Counted from the first letter of the stretch, positions 1-9,041 are shown. The stretch: DNA of 64,000 nucleotides from Phycisphaerae bacterium (GCA_030601845.1 JAUWAY010000002.1:62001-126000); one strand, 5' to 3'. Program-made: numbers and translations. The notes: generated by a model from the letters alone, not told the origin.

Positions 1-340
1 CACAGCACAAGGCCGAGCCTGATACCGATAATCAATAGCCGATAGAAACAGTTTTCGATTGCCAATTGCCGTTTTGACCATCGAAAATTGTAATCTGGAA
101 ATCTCTGTATACCATTATCGACCAGTTACGGTTAGTCGGCTAAACCTGGGGGTGTATTTGGCCGATACCGGAAACAGATGTCTTTCGTGGAGAACTGAGC
201 GTCCTGTAATATCGGCAAAATCAAGACCAAATTCGCCCTTATCGCTGGAGTCGAAAGACCTGCTGGCTGGGCGGGAGTGAGCCATAGCGTTTGATATTAC
301 CATAAAAGAATACCTCAAAGAGATTGATGAAGCGCCGCTG

Positions 341-1105
341 TTGACACTGGAGCAGGAGCATTTGTTAGGCAAGCTGGTGGTCGAAGAAAACGACCCGCGG
401 GCCAGAGAGCGATTAGTACGGAGCAACCTTCGGCTGGTCGTTAATATCGCGAAGAAGTATGCCAGCCGGGGAATGAGTCTTGGTGACTTGATTGAGGAAG
501 GAAATCTCGGCCTTATAAAAGCTGTCGATTACTTTGACCCTTATCGTGGGACGCGGTTCAGCACGTATGCAGCGTGGTGGATAAAGCAGAGTATCAAGCG
601 CGCACTGCTGGAAAATGTCCAGCCGGTGCACATCCCTACCTATATGGTCGCGTTAATAAATCAGTGGCGACATATCGCAGCGGAACTGGAGAGTAAGCTT
701 GGCAGGATGCCGAGTGTTCAAGAGATGGCAGATATAATGCAGCTTTCGCTGCGCAAGGCAGGGATTGTACATCAGATTGTCAAAGTACTTAGTTCTGTCA
801 TCTGCGTTTACAGCGGTGATGACGTCGGCGAAGAACAAATGCTCGAGACGGCTTTGGAGGACCAAAGTACCGGTCAGCCGGAAGACCCATTGGTTGCGGA
901 TGAGGAAAAAGCGAAGGTTTTGAGATTGCTAAATGAAATCGACCCCAGGCAGGCCGATATTTTGATGTTGCATTATGGACTGGCCGGCCGCAAACCGATG
1001 ACACTAAAAGAAATCGGCGAAAAGTTAGGCCTGACTCGAGAGAGAATCCGCCAGATTCACCATGAGGCACTTACCAAACTTTATGAATATATGAACGAAG
1101 AGTAG
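341..1105 (+). CDS. RpoD-like sigma-70 family RNA polymerase sigma factor
   Basis: Directs RNA polymerase to promoters. Region 2 is clear (RLVVNIAKKYASRGMSLGDL, then GLIKAVDYFDP and FSTYAAWWIKQSIKRAL). Region 3 follows, and a region 4 helix-turn-helix ends the protein (LKEIGEKLGLTRERIRQI). Region 1.1 is absent, so this is a short primary-like or alternative factor. The start is uncertain. Position 341 is a TTG, yet family-like sequence (DITIKEYLKEIDEAPLL) continues upstream in frame to a stop at 278-280 without an ATG, GTG or TTG. A GTG at 277 behind a GGGCGGGA ribosome-binding site would give MSHSV and then TGA one frame away, so a one-base shift near 289-293 would restore a normal N-terminus. 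apt follows 53 bases downstream. Confidence 0.85.
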   Translation: MTLEQEHLLGKLVVEENDPRARERLVRSNLRLVVNIAKKYASRGMSLGDLIEEGNLGLIKAVDYFDPYRGTRFSTYAAWWIKQSIKRALLENVQPVHIPTYMVALINQWRHIAAELESKLGRMPSVQEMADIMQLSLRKAGIVHQIVKVLSSVICVYSGDDVGEEQMLETALEDQSTGQPEDPLVADEEKAKVLRLLNEIDPRQADILMLHYGLAGRKPMTLKEIGEKLGLTRERIRQIHHEALTKLYEYMNEE

Positions 1106-1158
1106 AAGTAGGACTATGTGCCTGCCTATGGCTGATAGAAACCAGGGATGGTAAATAA

Positions 1159-1686
1159 ATGACAACCGAACAAATTAACCTCGAAAGATACATTCGCACT
1201 ATTCCCGACTGGCCAAAGAAGGGGATTTTATTCCGCGATATCACGCCATTGTTAGCTGACCCAAAGGCCTTTGCGGCAGCAATAGATGCTTTATGTGCAG
1301 ACTTTGTAGAGCAGGGCATTGAGGTAGTTGTAGCTGTCGAGGCCAGAGGGTTCATATTTGGTGCCGCGGTTGCAAGAAAACTCGGAGTCGGCTTCGTGCC
1401 CATAAGAAAAAAGGGCAAGTTGCCTTTCAAAACCGAAAGCGTCAGTTACAATTTGGAGTATGGCACAGACACTTTAGAGGTGCATAGTGATGCCATAGAT
1501 AAAGGGGCGAAGGTTCTGATGGTCGATGATTTACTGGCAACGGGCGGGACAATGGCGGCGGCCTGCAAACTCATCGAAGAAATAGGGGGGCAAATTGCGG
1601 CGATAGTGTTTCTTATCGAGCTTGGCGAATTAGCCGGCCGAGAAAAACTTGGCGGATATAAAATCCATACCTGTTTAACTTATTAA
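1159..1686 (+). CDS. apt: Adenine phosphoribosyltransferase
   Basis: Purine salvage enzyme converting adenine and PRPP to AMP in the cytoplasm. Its 175 residues match the usual family length. The PRPP-binding loop VLMVDDLLATGGTM lies near residues 114-127, and the N-terminal IPDWPKKGILFRDITPLL and EARGFIFG segments are typical of Apt. It lies downstream of the sigma gene on the same strand and may be co-transcribed with it. A hairpin terminator candidate follows. Confidence 0.93.
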   Translation: MTTEQINLERYIRTIPDWPKKGILFRDITPLLADPKAFAAAIDALCADFVEQGIEVVVAVEARGFIFGAAVARKLGVGFVPIRKKGKLPFKTESVSYNLEYGTDTLEVHSDAIDKGAKVLMVDDLLATGGTMAAACKLIEEIGGQIAAIVFLIELGELAGREKLGGYKIHTCLTY

Positions 1687-1767
1687 TCAGCTTGGCAAAC
1701 AAGTGCCCGGTGACAGAATTGTAAACGAGCAAACCTAAGGTTTATAAGTTTTTCATCAAAAGATAAA

Positions 1768-1791
1768 GGGTTCAGGTTATTGCCTGAACCC
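1768..1791. terminator. Hairpin terminator between apt and the convergent PEP-CTERM gene
   Basis: A 9-bp perfect stem (GGGTTCAGG, 1768-1776, with CCTGAACCC, 1783-1791) encloses a 6-base loop and is flanked by A-rich and CTCTCTTT tracts. It sits between two convergent genes, so it could serve both. The T-run is weak. Confidence 0.6.
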
Positions 1792-1831
1792 TCTCTTTGC
1801 TCAAGCAAAAATTAAGCCCTTGGGGCACAAT

Positions 1832-2383
1832 TCACTTATGCTCTTTTGGTCTGGTCACTAACACCATCGCACCCAAACCAAGCAAAACCACCGTAGCTGG
1901 CTCAGGAATCGGTTCCTGCGTCAGGCTAAAGGTAAACGTATCGCTACCTGGAATAAAAATATCGAACTGAAGTGTTACAGTCTCACCAGGTGGCACTGCC
2001 ACTGGTTCAGAGAATAAAATCTCCATCGAACTAAAGTTAATGGTGTTAAACCATGTGCTGCTTGGAGTGGCATCTGTCAGAACGAAAGTGGCATTTTCAC
2101 TTGGATCAAGTGTTAATCTGTAATCGGTCCACGTGAAGTCCGTGTCATTTGTGATGATTTTAACAACAGTGAATGTGGTGTTACCAACAGCTATACCGCC
2201 GCCACTGACTGTAACCTGATCAAGCTCAGAAAAGCTCTCCAGCAGCGACAGCCTCGTGTACTCGTAATTAAAATACCCCTGAGTACAGTAAAAACTGCCC
2301 ATCTCAATATAACCTGCTTGAGCAACATTGATAAAAAGGATGGTTGCGGCTAAGCCGCTTAGGATGGAAAATTTTTGGGCCAT
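1832..2383 (-). CDS. PEP-CTERM sorting domain protein
   Basis: Secreted protein of 183 residues. A signal peptide (about residues 1-23, ending in AQAG) is followed by a Thr/Ser-rich beta-type domain of no recognised function. The C-terminus is a PEP-CTERM anchor: PEPATVVLLGLGAMVLVTRP, meaning a PEP motif, a hydrophobic helix and a basic tail. Such anchors are processed by an exosortase and usually mark proteins destined for the cell surface or exopolysaccharide matrix. A GGAGGAGT ribosome-binding site lies 6 bases before the ATG. It stands alone, with about 280 bases of non-coding DNA upstream. Confidence 0.8.
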   Translation of the reverse strand: MAQKFSILSGLAATILFINVAQAGYIEMGSFYCTQGYFNYEYTRLSLLESFSELDQVTVSGGGIAVGNTTFTVVKIITNDTDFTWTDYRLTLDPSENATFVLTDATPSSTWFNTINFSSMEILFSEPVAVPPGETVTLQFDIFIPGSDTFTFSLTQEPIPEPATVVLLGLGAMVLVTRPKEHK

Positions 2384-2666
2384 CTTTTACTCCTCCATGA
2401 ATTTTGTCTATATTGACATCCGAACTTCCATGCTATAAAGCATCTATAATTTGCACTAAATTACTGAAGAATGCAAGGGTTTTTTCTGTATTTTTTACCA
2501 AAAAAGGAGTCTTTCCAGCTTTATTTTTTCATAACTACAGCGACAACAAAATGTTAGGGCAAATCGGGAATTTATATTTTCCCCCGTTAAAGTCCTATAA
2601 AAAAGCGGTTTTGGTTTTCGGAACCAGCTTTGCAAAGAGATTATTTCTGAAAAAATGAGATTTTTC

Positions 2667-3539
2667 TCAGATTTTTCTTGCAGTCACGACACGGTCGTTG
2701 TTGCTGAAATCTTTCTCAATAGTTATCTCACTAAAACACTTGGCTTGTTCGAGCAGTTCTCTGACGGCCTGTCCCTGGTTGTAGCCGACCTCCAACATCA
2801 ATGCAGCGTCAGATTTTAGGAGCTGGTCTACCTTTTTAACGATCCTTCTGCAAATATCCAGGCCGTCTTCTCCTGCATATAGGGCTAACTTCGGCTCGTA
2901 ATCTTTTATGGTTTTGTCCAACTTTTCAAATTCAACCGCGCTTACATAAGGCGGATTGCAAACAATCAAATCAAATTCGTCCACATCCGGTTGTGACATA
3001 ATCGGGTCGAATAAATCGCCGCATAATAGTCTGATTCGGTCGCCTAATTGGTACTTTTCGATATTTTTGGCGGCAATTTTCAGAGCAGCCTCGGAAATAT
3101 CCGTCGCGGTTATGTCGGCGTCGGGATAGTTTCGAGCAATCGCTATAGCGATACAGCCGGAGCCGGTGCCCAGGTCACAAACGAAGTGTCTGCTGCTGCG
3201 CTTTCGCAGAAATTCGATGGCACGTTCGACGAGCAATTCCGTTTCCGGCCGGGGTATCATACAATCAGGTGTTACGTATAACTGGAGCGAATAGAATTCG
3301 GTCCTGCCGATTATATATGCGATCGGTTCGTGTTGGCCGGCCCGTTTTACCAAATCGTGCAATCTGTCCAATTGTTCTTTGGCGACGATTTTTTCGAATT
3401 GCGTGTATAATTCGATACGCTTTAGTCCCACTACGTGGGAGAGCAGCAATTCAGCGTTTAGGCGGGGTGAGTCAATACCCCTTTCGGTAAAGTACTCGGT
3501 AATCCAGTTTAAGAGCTTTTGTATTGTCCAGTTCTGCAT
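2667..3539 (-). CDS. prmC: Peptide chain release factor N5-glutamine methyltransferase
   Basis: Methylates the Gln of the GGQ motif in release factors RF1 and RF2. An N-terminal helical domain (MQNWTIQKLLNW) precedes a Rossmann methyltransferase domain with the SAM-binding motif DLGTGSGCIAIAIA and the catalytic NPPY signature (VCNPPYVS). From the ATG at 3539 the protein is 290 residues, the normal family size. The frame stays open upstream to 3848, but that extra translation comes from the intergenic AAACAAACCCAAT repeats and is not part of the gene. Confidence 0.93.
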   Translation of the reverse strand: MQNWTIQKLLNWITEYFTERGIDSPRLNAELLLSHVVGLKRIELYTQFEKIVAKEQLDRLHDLVKRAGQHEPIAYIIGRTEFYSLQLYVTPDCMIPRPETELLVERAIEFLRKRSSRHFVCDLGTGSGCIAIAIARNYPDADITATDISEAALKIAAKNIEKYQLGDRIRLLCGDLFDPIMSQPDVDEFDLIVCNPPYVSAVEFEKLDKTIKDYEPKLALYAGEDGLDICRRIVKKVDQLLKSDAALMLEVGYNQGQAVRELLEQAKCFSEITIEKDFSNNDRVVTARKI

Positions 3540-3649
3540 TGCCGGATTATAGCTTGCGCCGAGAAAAGTGAAAAACAAAAAGAATTCAGAGAGACGCTGG
3601 GTTTGATTGGTCCCCGGTTTGAGGATTCCAAGAAGCTCACCCGTAGGGA

Positions 3650-4003
3650 TCTCCGCTTTGCTTCGAGTTTGATTGGGTTTGTTTTCCCGGCGTCTGTGAA
3701 GGCGTACATTTTCATAATCCTTTTGTGAAAAAGCGTTTGCGTTCATTTTGGCCTTTGAAGAAATTGGCTTTGAATTGGGTTTGTTTTTTCGGACTGCGAA
3801 ATCATCGTATTTTATGTAATCCTTTGTTATAAGTGAGTTTACATTCATTTGGGCCTTTCTGAAATTGGGTTTGATTGGGTTTGTATTGGGTTTGAATTGG
3901 GTTTGTTTTCACCAAGTTTCCAATTGGATTTATTTTCATAATCCTTTGTTAATCCTTTATTTATGTTCATTTGAGCATCCAGCAAATTGGGTTTGTTTTG
4001 CAT
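3650..4003 (-). repeat. Degenerate AAACAAACCCAAT / CAAAGGATTA repeat array
   Basis: Read on the minus strand, the sequence repeats a composite unit three to four times: AAACAAACCCAAT, then CCAATTT, then AAAGGCC and AAATGAA, then ACAAAGGATTA. Complete-looking units lie at about 3948-4003, 3804-3911 and 3719-3790, with partial ones on either side. Additional bare CAAACCCAAT copies are packed at 3860-3915. It lies just upstream of prmC and creates its false N-terminal extension. A similar scrap (AATTTGGGTTTGATGGG) occurs near 26530. It is probably a lineage-specific intergenic repeat. Confidence 0.7.
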
Positions 4004-4058
4004 AAAAAGGGTGGATTTGTAGAGGACTCTTTACAGTTGTAAAGATGCCACTAAGGCA

Positions 4059-4200
4059 CCCTTCGGCGGGCTCAGGGTAAACTACGACACGAAGTATTTT
4101 TACCGCGGAGAACGCAGAGGACGCGGAGAGTTTTTTTACCACGAAGACACCAAGACACGGAGTTTTTTTGACAAGATTAACAGGATTTACACAGATTATT
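4059..4200. repeat. Cluster of short dispersed intergenic repeats
   Basis: Three short phrases lie head to tail. The first is CCCTTCGGCGGGCTCAGGG followed by TAAACT (4059-4083). The second is a purine-rich CGCGGAGAACGCAGAGGAC tract. The third is CACGAAGACACCAAGACACG with an ACAGGATTTACACAGATT tail (about 4138-4197). The same kinds of phrase recur at 7925, 36409 and 51028-51175 in this window. No credible gene is present. Confidence 0.6.
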
Positions 4201-4382
4201 CTTAGCCGGCTTGGTGTTCTCGGCAAACTCTGTTCTGAAAGCGAGCTTTTGCCGCAGAGACTTGCCTTCGTCCACAAGGCCATCGAAACGGCCTTTTTCA
4301 GAAGCCAGCTAAGAACGGTTCTTGTCAGACACTGATACCCTAATGGGCATGATTTAACACGAATTTTCGTAACTATATTCAT

Positions 4383-5145
4383 AACCTTGTTTTAGCGTAC
4401 TTTTACCTTTTCAAGTTGAATTTATTTTGGCGTGTATCTGCTGATACGAAAACGTGCGGTTCTCCGCGTTCTTGCCGCTCTTGGCGGGAGGTCGTTGCCC
4501 CCAATTTCGCATGTATTATACCAAATTTTGCCTATTTTTTCAATGAAAATCTAACAAAATCACGAAAAAAATGAGCCACAGAGGACACCCCGCACCAAAT
4601 TACGGTAGCAACCTATTTGGTACGGGACAGGCAGAGGGCACAGAGAAATATAGCCGCGAAAAGGCACAGAAGGATATTAGGTAAACAGGGTATCAGGATG
4701 TGGATATCAGGGGAACGGGGATTTTGGAGATTGTCCACACACCAAATTTAAAAAACAAAATTGGTGCGGGATCTGCGCTCATTCTGAGCTTGAGAAATTC
4801 TGGAGCCCGTTAGAAATGGGATGCCAGAGGTGTCTGCCTTGTGCTCGGCGGGGATTTCTAACGGGCTGGAGAGAATCCGACCCGCCGTGCCGGAGCCACG
4901 GCGAGGCAGGAGCGATTCAACGTGAAAAGAGCGAGACCGCGCAGGCGGGGAGCAGGAATCCAAAATATTTAGTCCTCAGCTTTACGCTGGACGTTTGCTA
5001 AAATCAATCCTTGCGGTTTTATCCACAAACTCGTATAATCTGCAAAGAAAAAATAGAAAGCTTTGTATAACCACCCCAACAGCCACCCGCCGGACATCCG
5101 AAACAGTGCGAATCAATTAAAGCCACAGACAAAAGAAAAAATATC
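4383..5145. other. Gene-free repeat-rich spacer
   Basis: About 760 bases with no credible coding region. It holds three inverted repeats: 4588-4626 (CCCCGCACCAAAT facing ATTTGGTACGGG), 4738-4770 (ACCAAATT facing AATTGGTGCGGG) and 4804-4867 (AGCCCGTTAGAAAT facing ATTTCTAACGGGCT, 14 bp perfect). More ACAGAGG and GCACAGAGA phrases lie between them. Open frames across it are low-complexity read-throughs of these repeats. Confidence 0.6.
4804..4867. repeat. Inverted repeat with CCCGTTAGA core
   Basis: The 14-bp arms AGCCCGTTAGAAAT (4804-4817) and ATTTCTAACGGGCT (4854-4867) are perfectly complementary around a 36-base loop. A related stem with the same CCCGTTAGA core lies at 51180-51217, so this is a small palindromic repeat family rather than a one-off. 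Confidence 0.65.
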
Positions 5146-5439
5146 TCAGAGCTTTGTAGCTTCGGCCTTACGGCTCAACTCTATTATCTTGTCGGTAAGA
5201 CCTGTTTTTTGTATGCCAACTGCTTTTGCAATTTCATCGATAACACGGGGCAGTTCTCCCGCAGTAAAGATCGAAATCAATTTAAGTGAATCCGTATGCT
5301 CCTTTTGGGTTTTTTGAACAGCTCCAATCATGCTAACAATATCTTTGTGGGCATTGGTATTATCTTCCCTGACATTCTTAATATCTTGCTTGAGACCCTC
5401 AATAGCAGCTAAAATTCTTTTCTCAGCATCATCATTCAT
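5146..5439 (-). CDS. Small coiled-coil hypothetical protein
   Basis: A 97-residue protein starting MNDDAEKRILAAIEGLKQDI. An AAAGGAA ribosome-binding site supports this ATG over the upstream in-frame Met at 5478. The heptad-like pattern across residues 5-55 (IEGLKQDIKNVREDN) predicts a coiled coil. A second, partly hydrophobic helical segment (LISIFTAGELPRVIDEIAKA) follows. No signal peptide or catalytic motif is visible. I do not recognise the family. It stands alone between repeat-rich spacers. Confidence 0.6.
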   Translation of the reverse strand: MNDDAEKRILAAIEGLKQDIKNVREDNTNAHKDIVSMIGAVQKTQKEHTDSLKLISIFTAGELPRVIDEIAKAVGIQKTGLTDKIIELSRKAEATKL

Positions 5440-5806
5440 AAAAATTCCTTTCGGAAAAATACTTAATGTTCTCACCATAAAGTCAGGCGAACTTAGTATT
5501 ATTCATAAAATTGACCATTGTTCAAGTAAAATTTCTTAAAAAACAGCAAAGTCCTGCAAATTCTCAAGTTTTTCCTTGTTTTTAGGCCCAAAACGCTATC
5601 TTCTGGTAGTTGCCCACGAATCATCTTTGTGACTTTTGTTTTTTTAATTTTTCCAGTGTAATTTTGCTCTTTGTGTCTTTGTCGTTTATAAAATCTGGCC
5701 AGGTTCTACTCTTCACTTTTTACTTTGCCGGAGCGACTATATAGAAAAGGCCGCAAACGATCTATGTTCACGGCCCTTTTTATGGAATTACATTCAAAAG
5801 GAACAG
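5440..5806. other. AT-rich spacer with terminator hairpin
   Basis: No gene is visible. On the minus strand the stem formed by 5771-5781 and 5745-5753 (AAAAGGGCCG pairing with CGGCCTTTT across a 17-base loop, one G bulged) lies just past the stop of the beta-helix gene and looks like its terminator. The rest is AT-rich unique sequence. Confidence 0.5.
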
Positions 5807-7375
5807 CTATTCAACACCCAACAGCCAGTTATCCGTGAATATTCCGAGGTCTTTTTCATCAATTGCTCCATCGTAAGGAAGAGCAATGTCGCAATTCTGG
5901 TCATATCCGGCTTGGCCTTCTTCTGTCAACCAGGCTAAAGCAAGTACCGCAAAATCTGCAAAATCTACATCACAGCCGCCCGCAAAATCACCAAGAGAAA
6001 CGTATGAAAATTCATAAGCTCCCATATCAACTACATCGGTGCTGTTGCAGTCGCCATCTACAATTCTTGGATGATTGTCAAGGTCGTAAGGGATAGGTTC
6101 AGTGGTATTTAAATCTTCATCAAGGTCTTCCGAATCTGCGGGCACTGAGGCACTATCGCCAGCATCTATGCAAGCTGAAATGCTATCAAGCCGATAATTC
6201 CCCTCAACCCAAGTATCATCATCGTATTCTCCTGGTATCGGATCCAACCAATAACCTGGATCAATGTAATTTGGATCTGTATCTATGTTGCCTGTACCCC
6301 ATACTACTGTAGCCCCGGAATCAGCTTTTATACTTGCTTGGCCACCAAGAATAGCACTGTGATTGATGGATATTGTTGGCGCTCCGCCATAACTATATTC
6401 TAACCATATCTCTGGAAAACCGTTTTGTAAAAGCGAGTTGTGTGATACGATTGTGTTTTCAAGAACAGCCGATGTTCCAGCACATTCAAGATGAATGCCT
6501 GTTTCACCGTAGGAGTTGGTAATTGTGCAGTTCTTGAATGTTACAGTAACCTCGCCACCCATGTTGGTAAAACTTACAGCGTCACTCCAATTGCCAGCAA
6601 TGAGGCAATTTTGAAACATCGGGGTACAATCAAAATCTGGTGGAGGAAAATCAAAGTCATCTCCAGTAATTCCAAAAGTATAATTACTTTTTATTTCGGT
6701 GTTTATTACAATGGGACTGCTTTTAGTAATACTTAGACCGTGCATGCCATTGTAGGATATTGAACACCCAATAATTGTTGGCTGTGATGTGAAACCAGAT
6801 GATGGCCCCGTAGATTGCCAGGTACAAACGAATGCTCCATTAACACCAGCAGGATTATTACATATTTGACAGGCTCTTATATATGGGCTGCTCCCTTTGC
6901 ACATAATAACCTGCGAGCCTTTATTACCATACAAGTTGCAGTTTCTTATAGTGGGATTACTCCGGTTTTCGAGCCAAAGGGCACCATCTGTTGCGTTAGT
7001 AATCGAAAGGCCTGCAAGTGTTGTCTGTGAAGTCTCGCCAGAATTAAAAACAAATCCGTAATGTGCACCACTTGGAGGATCGTTACAATCAATAATTGTT
7101 GTTTCTACGATTTGTGGGTCATTAGGGTCGGTGCCCTGGACTGTAATCGCCTTACCTGAAAAGTTAATATCCCAATTGCCGCTTCCGGTGTATGTGCCAG
7201 CTATAAGTTCAACTTCATCGCCAACATTTGCGGCGTTAATAGCTGCTTGGATCGTCGGATAATCACCTGTCCCATCAGCCCGAACTGTAATTGTTCCCGC
7301 TGCAACGGTGCCGACTGTTCCAAACAACAATACAGATATTACGAGTGAAACGCTTATATTGCCTTTTGTCCCCAT
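5807..7375 (-). CDS. Secreted right-handed beta-helix protein with dockerin-like tail
   Basis: 522 residues. A signal peptide (about 1-26, MGTKGNISVSLVISVLLFGT) is followed by DGTGDYPTIQAAINAA, the entry motif of pectin-lyase-like parallel beta-helices. Asn-rich rungs follow (NRSNPTIRNCNLYGN, FKNCTITNSYG). The last 65 residues carry two dockerin-like calcium-binding segments (CDVDFADFAVLALAWL and GAIDEKDLGIFTDNWL), the common C-terminal module of Phycisphaerae exoproteins. It is probably a polysaccharide-binding or polysaccharide-cleaving surface protein; no catalytic residues can be assigned. Transcribed alone, with a terminator downstream. Confidence 0.8.
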   Translation of the reverse strand: MGTKGNISVSLVISVLLFGTVGTVAAGTITVRADGTGDYPTIQAAINAANVGDEVELIAGTYTGSGNWDINFSGKAITVQGTDPNDPQIVETTIIDCNDPPSGAHYGFVFNSGETSQTTLAGLSITNATDGALWLENRSNPTIRNCNLYGNKGSQVIMCKGSSPYIRACQICNNPAGVNGAFVCTWQSTGPSSGFTSQPTIIGCSISYNGMHGLSITKSSPIVINTEIKSNYTFGITGDDFDFPPPDFDCTPMFQNCLIAGNWSDAVSFTNMGGEVTVTFKNCTITNSYGETGIHLECAGTSAVLENTIVSHNSLLQNGFPEIWLEYSYGGAPTISINHSAILGGQASIKADSGATVVWGTGNIDTDPNYIDPGYWLDPIPGEYDDDTWVEGNYRLDSISACIDAGDSASVPADSEDLDEDLNTTEPIPYDLDNHPRIVDGDCNSTDVVDMGAYEFSYVSLGDFAGGCDVDFADFAVLALAWLTEEGQAGYDQNCDIALPYDGAIDEKDLGIFTDNWLLGVE

Positions 7376-7558
7376 TTTTTGGCCTTTCCAAAAAGACTAC
7401 TGTTGCGACTATTGAGGTGCCATAAAAAAGGAAACCGCTACATCCTGTTCATCCCATAATAACATATAAAGACCGTTAAAACAAGCAAAATCTGCCTGTT
7501 TCTTGAGTTTTCCGAGGTCTTCTTCAATATTTATCCGCCTATGGCGGACTCGTCCAAT

Positions 7559-7801
7559 TTAGCCGACGATGAGTAAAGCTATGTAGGGAATAAGATTGAA
7601 CACAAAGACCAATATCTTGTATAGTGCGATGAACGAGTATATCGCCACGTTGAAGGTTTCTCGGGAAATGGAGAACCATTTGCTGTGTATTCGGTAGGCC
7701 CAGTCTCCGGCACAGAGACACATCAGCGACGAGAGAAGCAGCAATGCAAAGTTTAGAATCGTACACCACATAAAAAATGCTGTGATACTGTCGATATCCA
7801 T
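7559..7801 (-). CDS. DUF6868-like small membrane protein
   Basis: 80 residues. Two strongly hydrophobic segments (FFMWCTILNFALLLLSSLMCL and LYKILVFVFNLIPYIALLIVG) flank a short loop, KWFSISRETFNV. This arrangement matches the DUF6868 family of small inner-membrane proteins of unknown function. An AAGGAG ribosome-binding site precedes the ATG at good spacing. A longer open frame here (7539-7910) is in another frame and is not the gene. Confidence 0.65.
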   Translation of the reverse strand: MDIDSITAFFMWCTILNFALLLLSSLMCLCAGDWAYRIHSKWFSISRETFNVAIYSFIALYKILVFVFNLIPYIALLIVG

Positions 7802-7924
7802 GATATTTCTCCTTTATCTTTCTGCATCCAACAATAATTATACAGTGTGCACCATAAACCGCATAGGGTTTATGATGGTGAACCTTACGTGGTTCACTAT
7901 AAAACGCCAAACAGTTTCGTATCT

Positions 7925-7950
7925 CCCTTCGACTTTGCTCAGGGTAAACT
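7925..7950. repeat. Dispersed CCCTTCG-GCTCAGGG-TAAACT element
   Basis: A 26-base phrase with weakly palindromic ends (CCCT and AGGG), matching those at 4059-4083 and 36409-36434. All three lie between genes. Function unknown. Confidence 0.5.
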
Positions 7951-7995
7951 TATTTCGTGAAGCGTATCTCGTATCTCATTGTGCAAACAATGAAC

Positions 7996-8046
7996 TTAGA
8001 TATAAATTTTGTCCATTAATCTTGGGAAGGCGATGCACTGCCTGAT
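7996..8046 (-). pseudogene. Decayed copy of the last 17 codons of asnS
   Basis: The minus strand reads IRQCIAFPRLMDKIYI and then stop, against the true AsnS C-terminus IRQCIAFPRMMDKVYI at 9102-9152. By eye, 43 of 51 bases match, including the stop codon. A stop codon lies immediately upstream of the copied segment, so no longer gene exists here. The PIG-L gene lies exactly between this copy and the real asnS end. Confidence 0.8.
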
Positions 8047-8069
8047 TTACTTCTATCCACCTATAAATC

Positions 8070-9041
8070 TTATTGTCCGAAAAATGGGAATAGCTTTTTC
8101 AGGTCTTCAGCCGAAGGTTGTCGGCCATATTCACAAACCTCAAATGCCTCCGCATACATTATCTTTTTACCCTTCTCTTGGCCGTAAAGCTCAATCAATT
8201 TCGCCCGATACTTATTGGCGATGGCCTCTGCCCGGCGCGCATACCGGTTACGAATTTGTTCGCGGCGTGCCTTGCGTCGCGCCGGGTCTTTGGGGACAGG
8301 AACCACCTTTTCGAAGTTGCCCGTGGCCCAGAGACTTTCGATCTGCGATTGGAAAGCCCAAAGGGCCTCCGCCTTCTTTTCAAACACATCATCAATCGCG
8401 ACCACGATGTCCGGCTCAAATGGATTGGGCTTCTGAAAGCCATCCGAGAGATACAAGAAGACCGGGTTCCTGGGTAATTGCTGCACATCCGGGCAAAAGA
8501 AGGCGACCGTGACCATAAACGCAGCATCCTGCATCAGGATCCCCGTATAGCGATGGTCCGGATGGTAGTCGCTTGGGCGATGTCCCATTACGATGTCTGC
8601 TTTCCATTCTCGAATGAGCCGCACGAACGTCTTGCGGTTCTCCAGGGTCGGCATTAGCTCGCCATCGTGATTGTCCAGCACCTGTGTCTCCTCGACGCCC
8701 AATATCTTCGCCACCTCTTTAACCTCGGCAGTTCGTCGTTTTGCAAGCTGTCCACCAGCCATTACCGCATGGCCGATATCGCCGTTCGTTGTCGAGACGA
8801 ATTTGACGTGATGGCCTTGTTCAGCCCACATGGCTGCCACACCTCCCGCTCTGCCCTCACAGTCGTCCGGGTGCGCACCAAACACGATGATGCGCAGCTT
8901 ACCGTTGTCTGAAGATTTAGAAACGGTGCGACCGGAAGTGTTCTCAGCGGCGAGTACCACGCCAAACAGAACAAGGGTCGATATTACCATGAGTAATGTC
9001 ACCAGGCCCGCGAGTCTTAAAATGTTTTTTCTGTCTCTCAT
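8070..9041 (-). CDS. PIG-L family (LmbE-like) deacetylase, exported
   Basis: Zinc-dependent amide hydrolase of the GlcNAc-PI de-N-acetylase/LmbE superfamily. An N-terminal hydrophobic segment (LVTLLMVISTLVLFGVVLA) predicts export. The metal-binding motif AHPDD appears as VFGAHPDDCEGRAGG, and a second metal or catalytic site as HRPSDYHPDHRYTG. 323 residues. The substrate is unknown; relatives remove N-acetyl groups from GlcNAc conjugates. It lies downstream of asnS on the same strand, 60 bases away, and is bracketed by a duplicated asnS tail, which suggests it is a later arrival. Confidence 0.85.
   Translation of the reverse strand: MRDRKNILRLAGLVTLLMVISTLVLFGVVLAAENTSGRTVSKSSDNGKLRIIVFGAHPDDCEGRAGGVAAMWAEQGHHVKFVSTTNGDIGHAVMAGGQLAKRRTAEVKEVAKILGVEETQVLDNHDGELMPTLENRKTFVRLIREWKADIVMGHRPSDYHPDHRYTGILMQDAAFMVTVAFFCPDVQQLPRNPVFLYLSDGFQKPNPFEPDIVVAIDDVFEKKAEALWAFQSQIESLWATGNFEKVVPVPKDPARRKARREQIRNRYARRAEAIANKYRAKLIELYGQEKGKKIMYAEAFEVCEYGRQPSAEDLKKLFPFFGQ

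Noticed and set aside
2404-2658. 84-codon open frame between the PEP-CTERM gene and prmC
   Set aside because: AT-rich, no ribosome-binding site, no family-like pattern; probably the PEP-CTERM promoter region.
3957-4382. 141-codon minus-strand open frame
   Set aside because: Its translation is made from dispersed intergenic phrases at 4059-4200 and the CAAACCCAAT repeat; not a real protein.
5745-5781. Possible riboswitch or tRNA in the 5440-5806 spacer
   Set aside because: Only a simple terminator-like hairpin is present; no cloverleaf or known riboswitch core.
7539-7910. 123-codon minus-strand open frame overlapping the DUF6868 gene
   Set aside because: The 80-residue frame inside it has the ribosome-binding site and family-like membrane helices; the longer frame is out of register.
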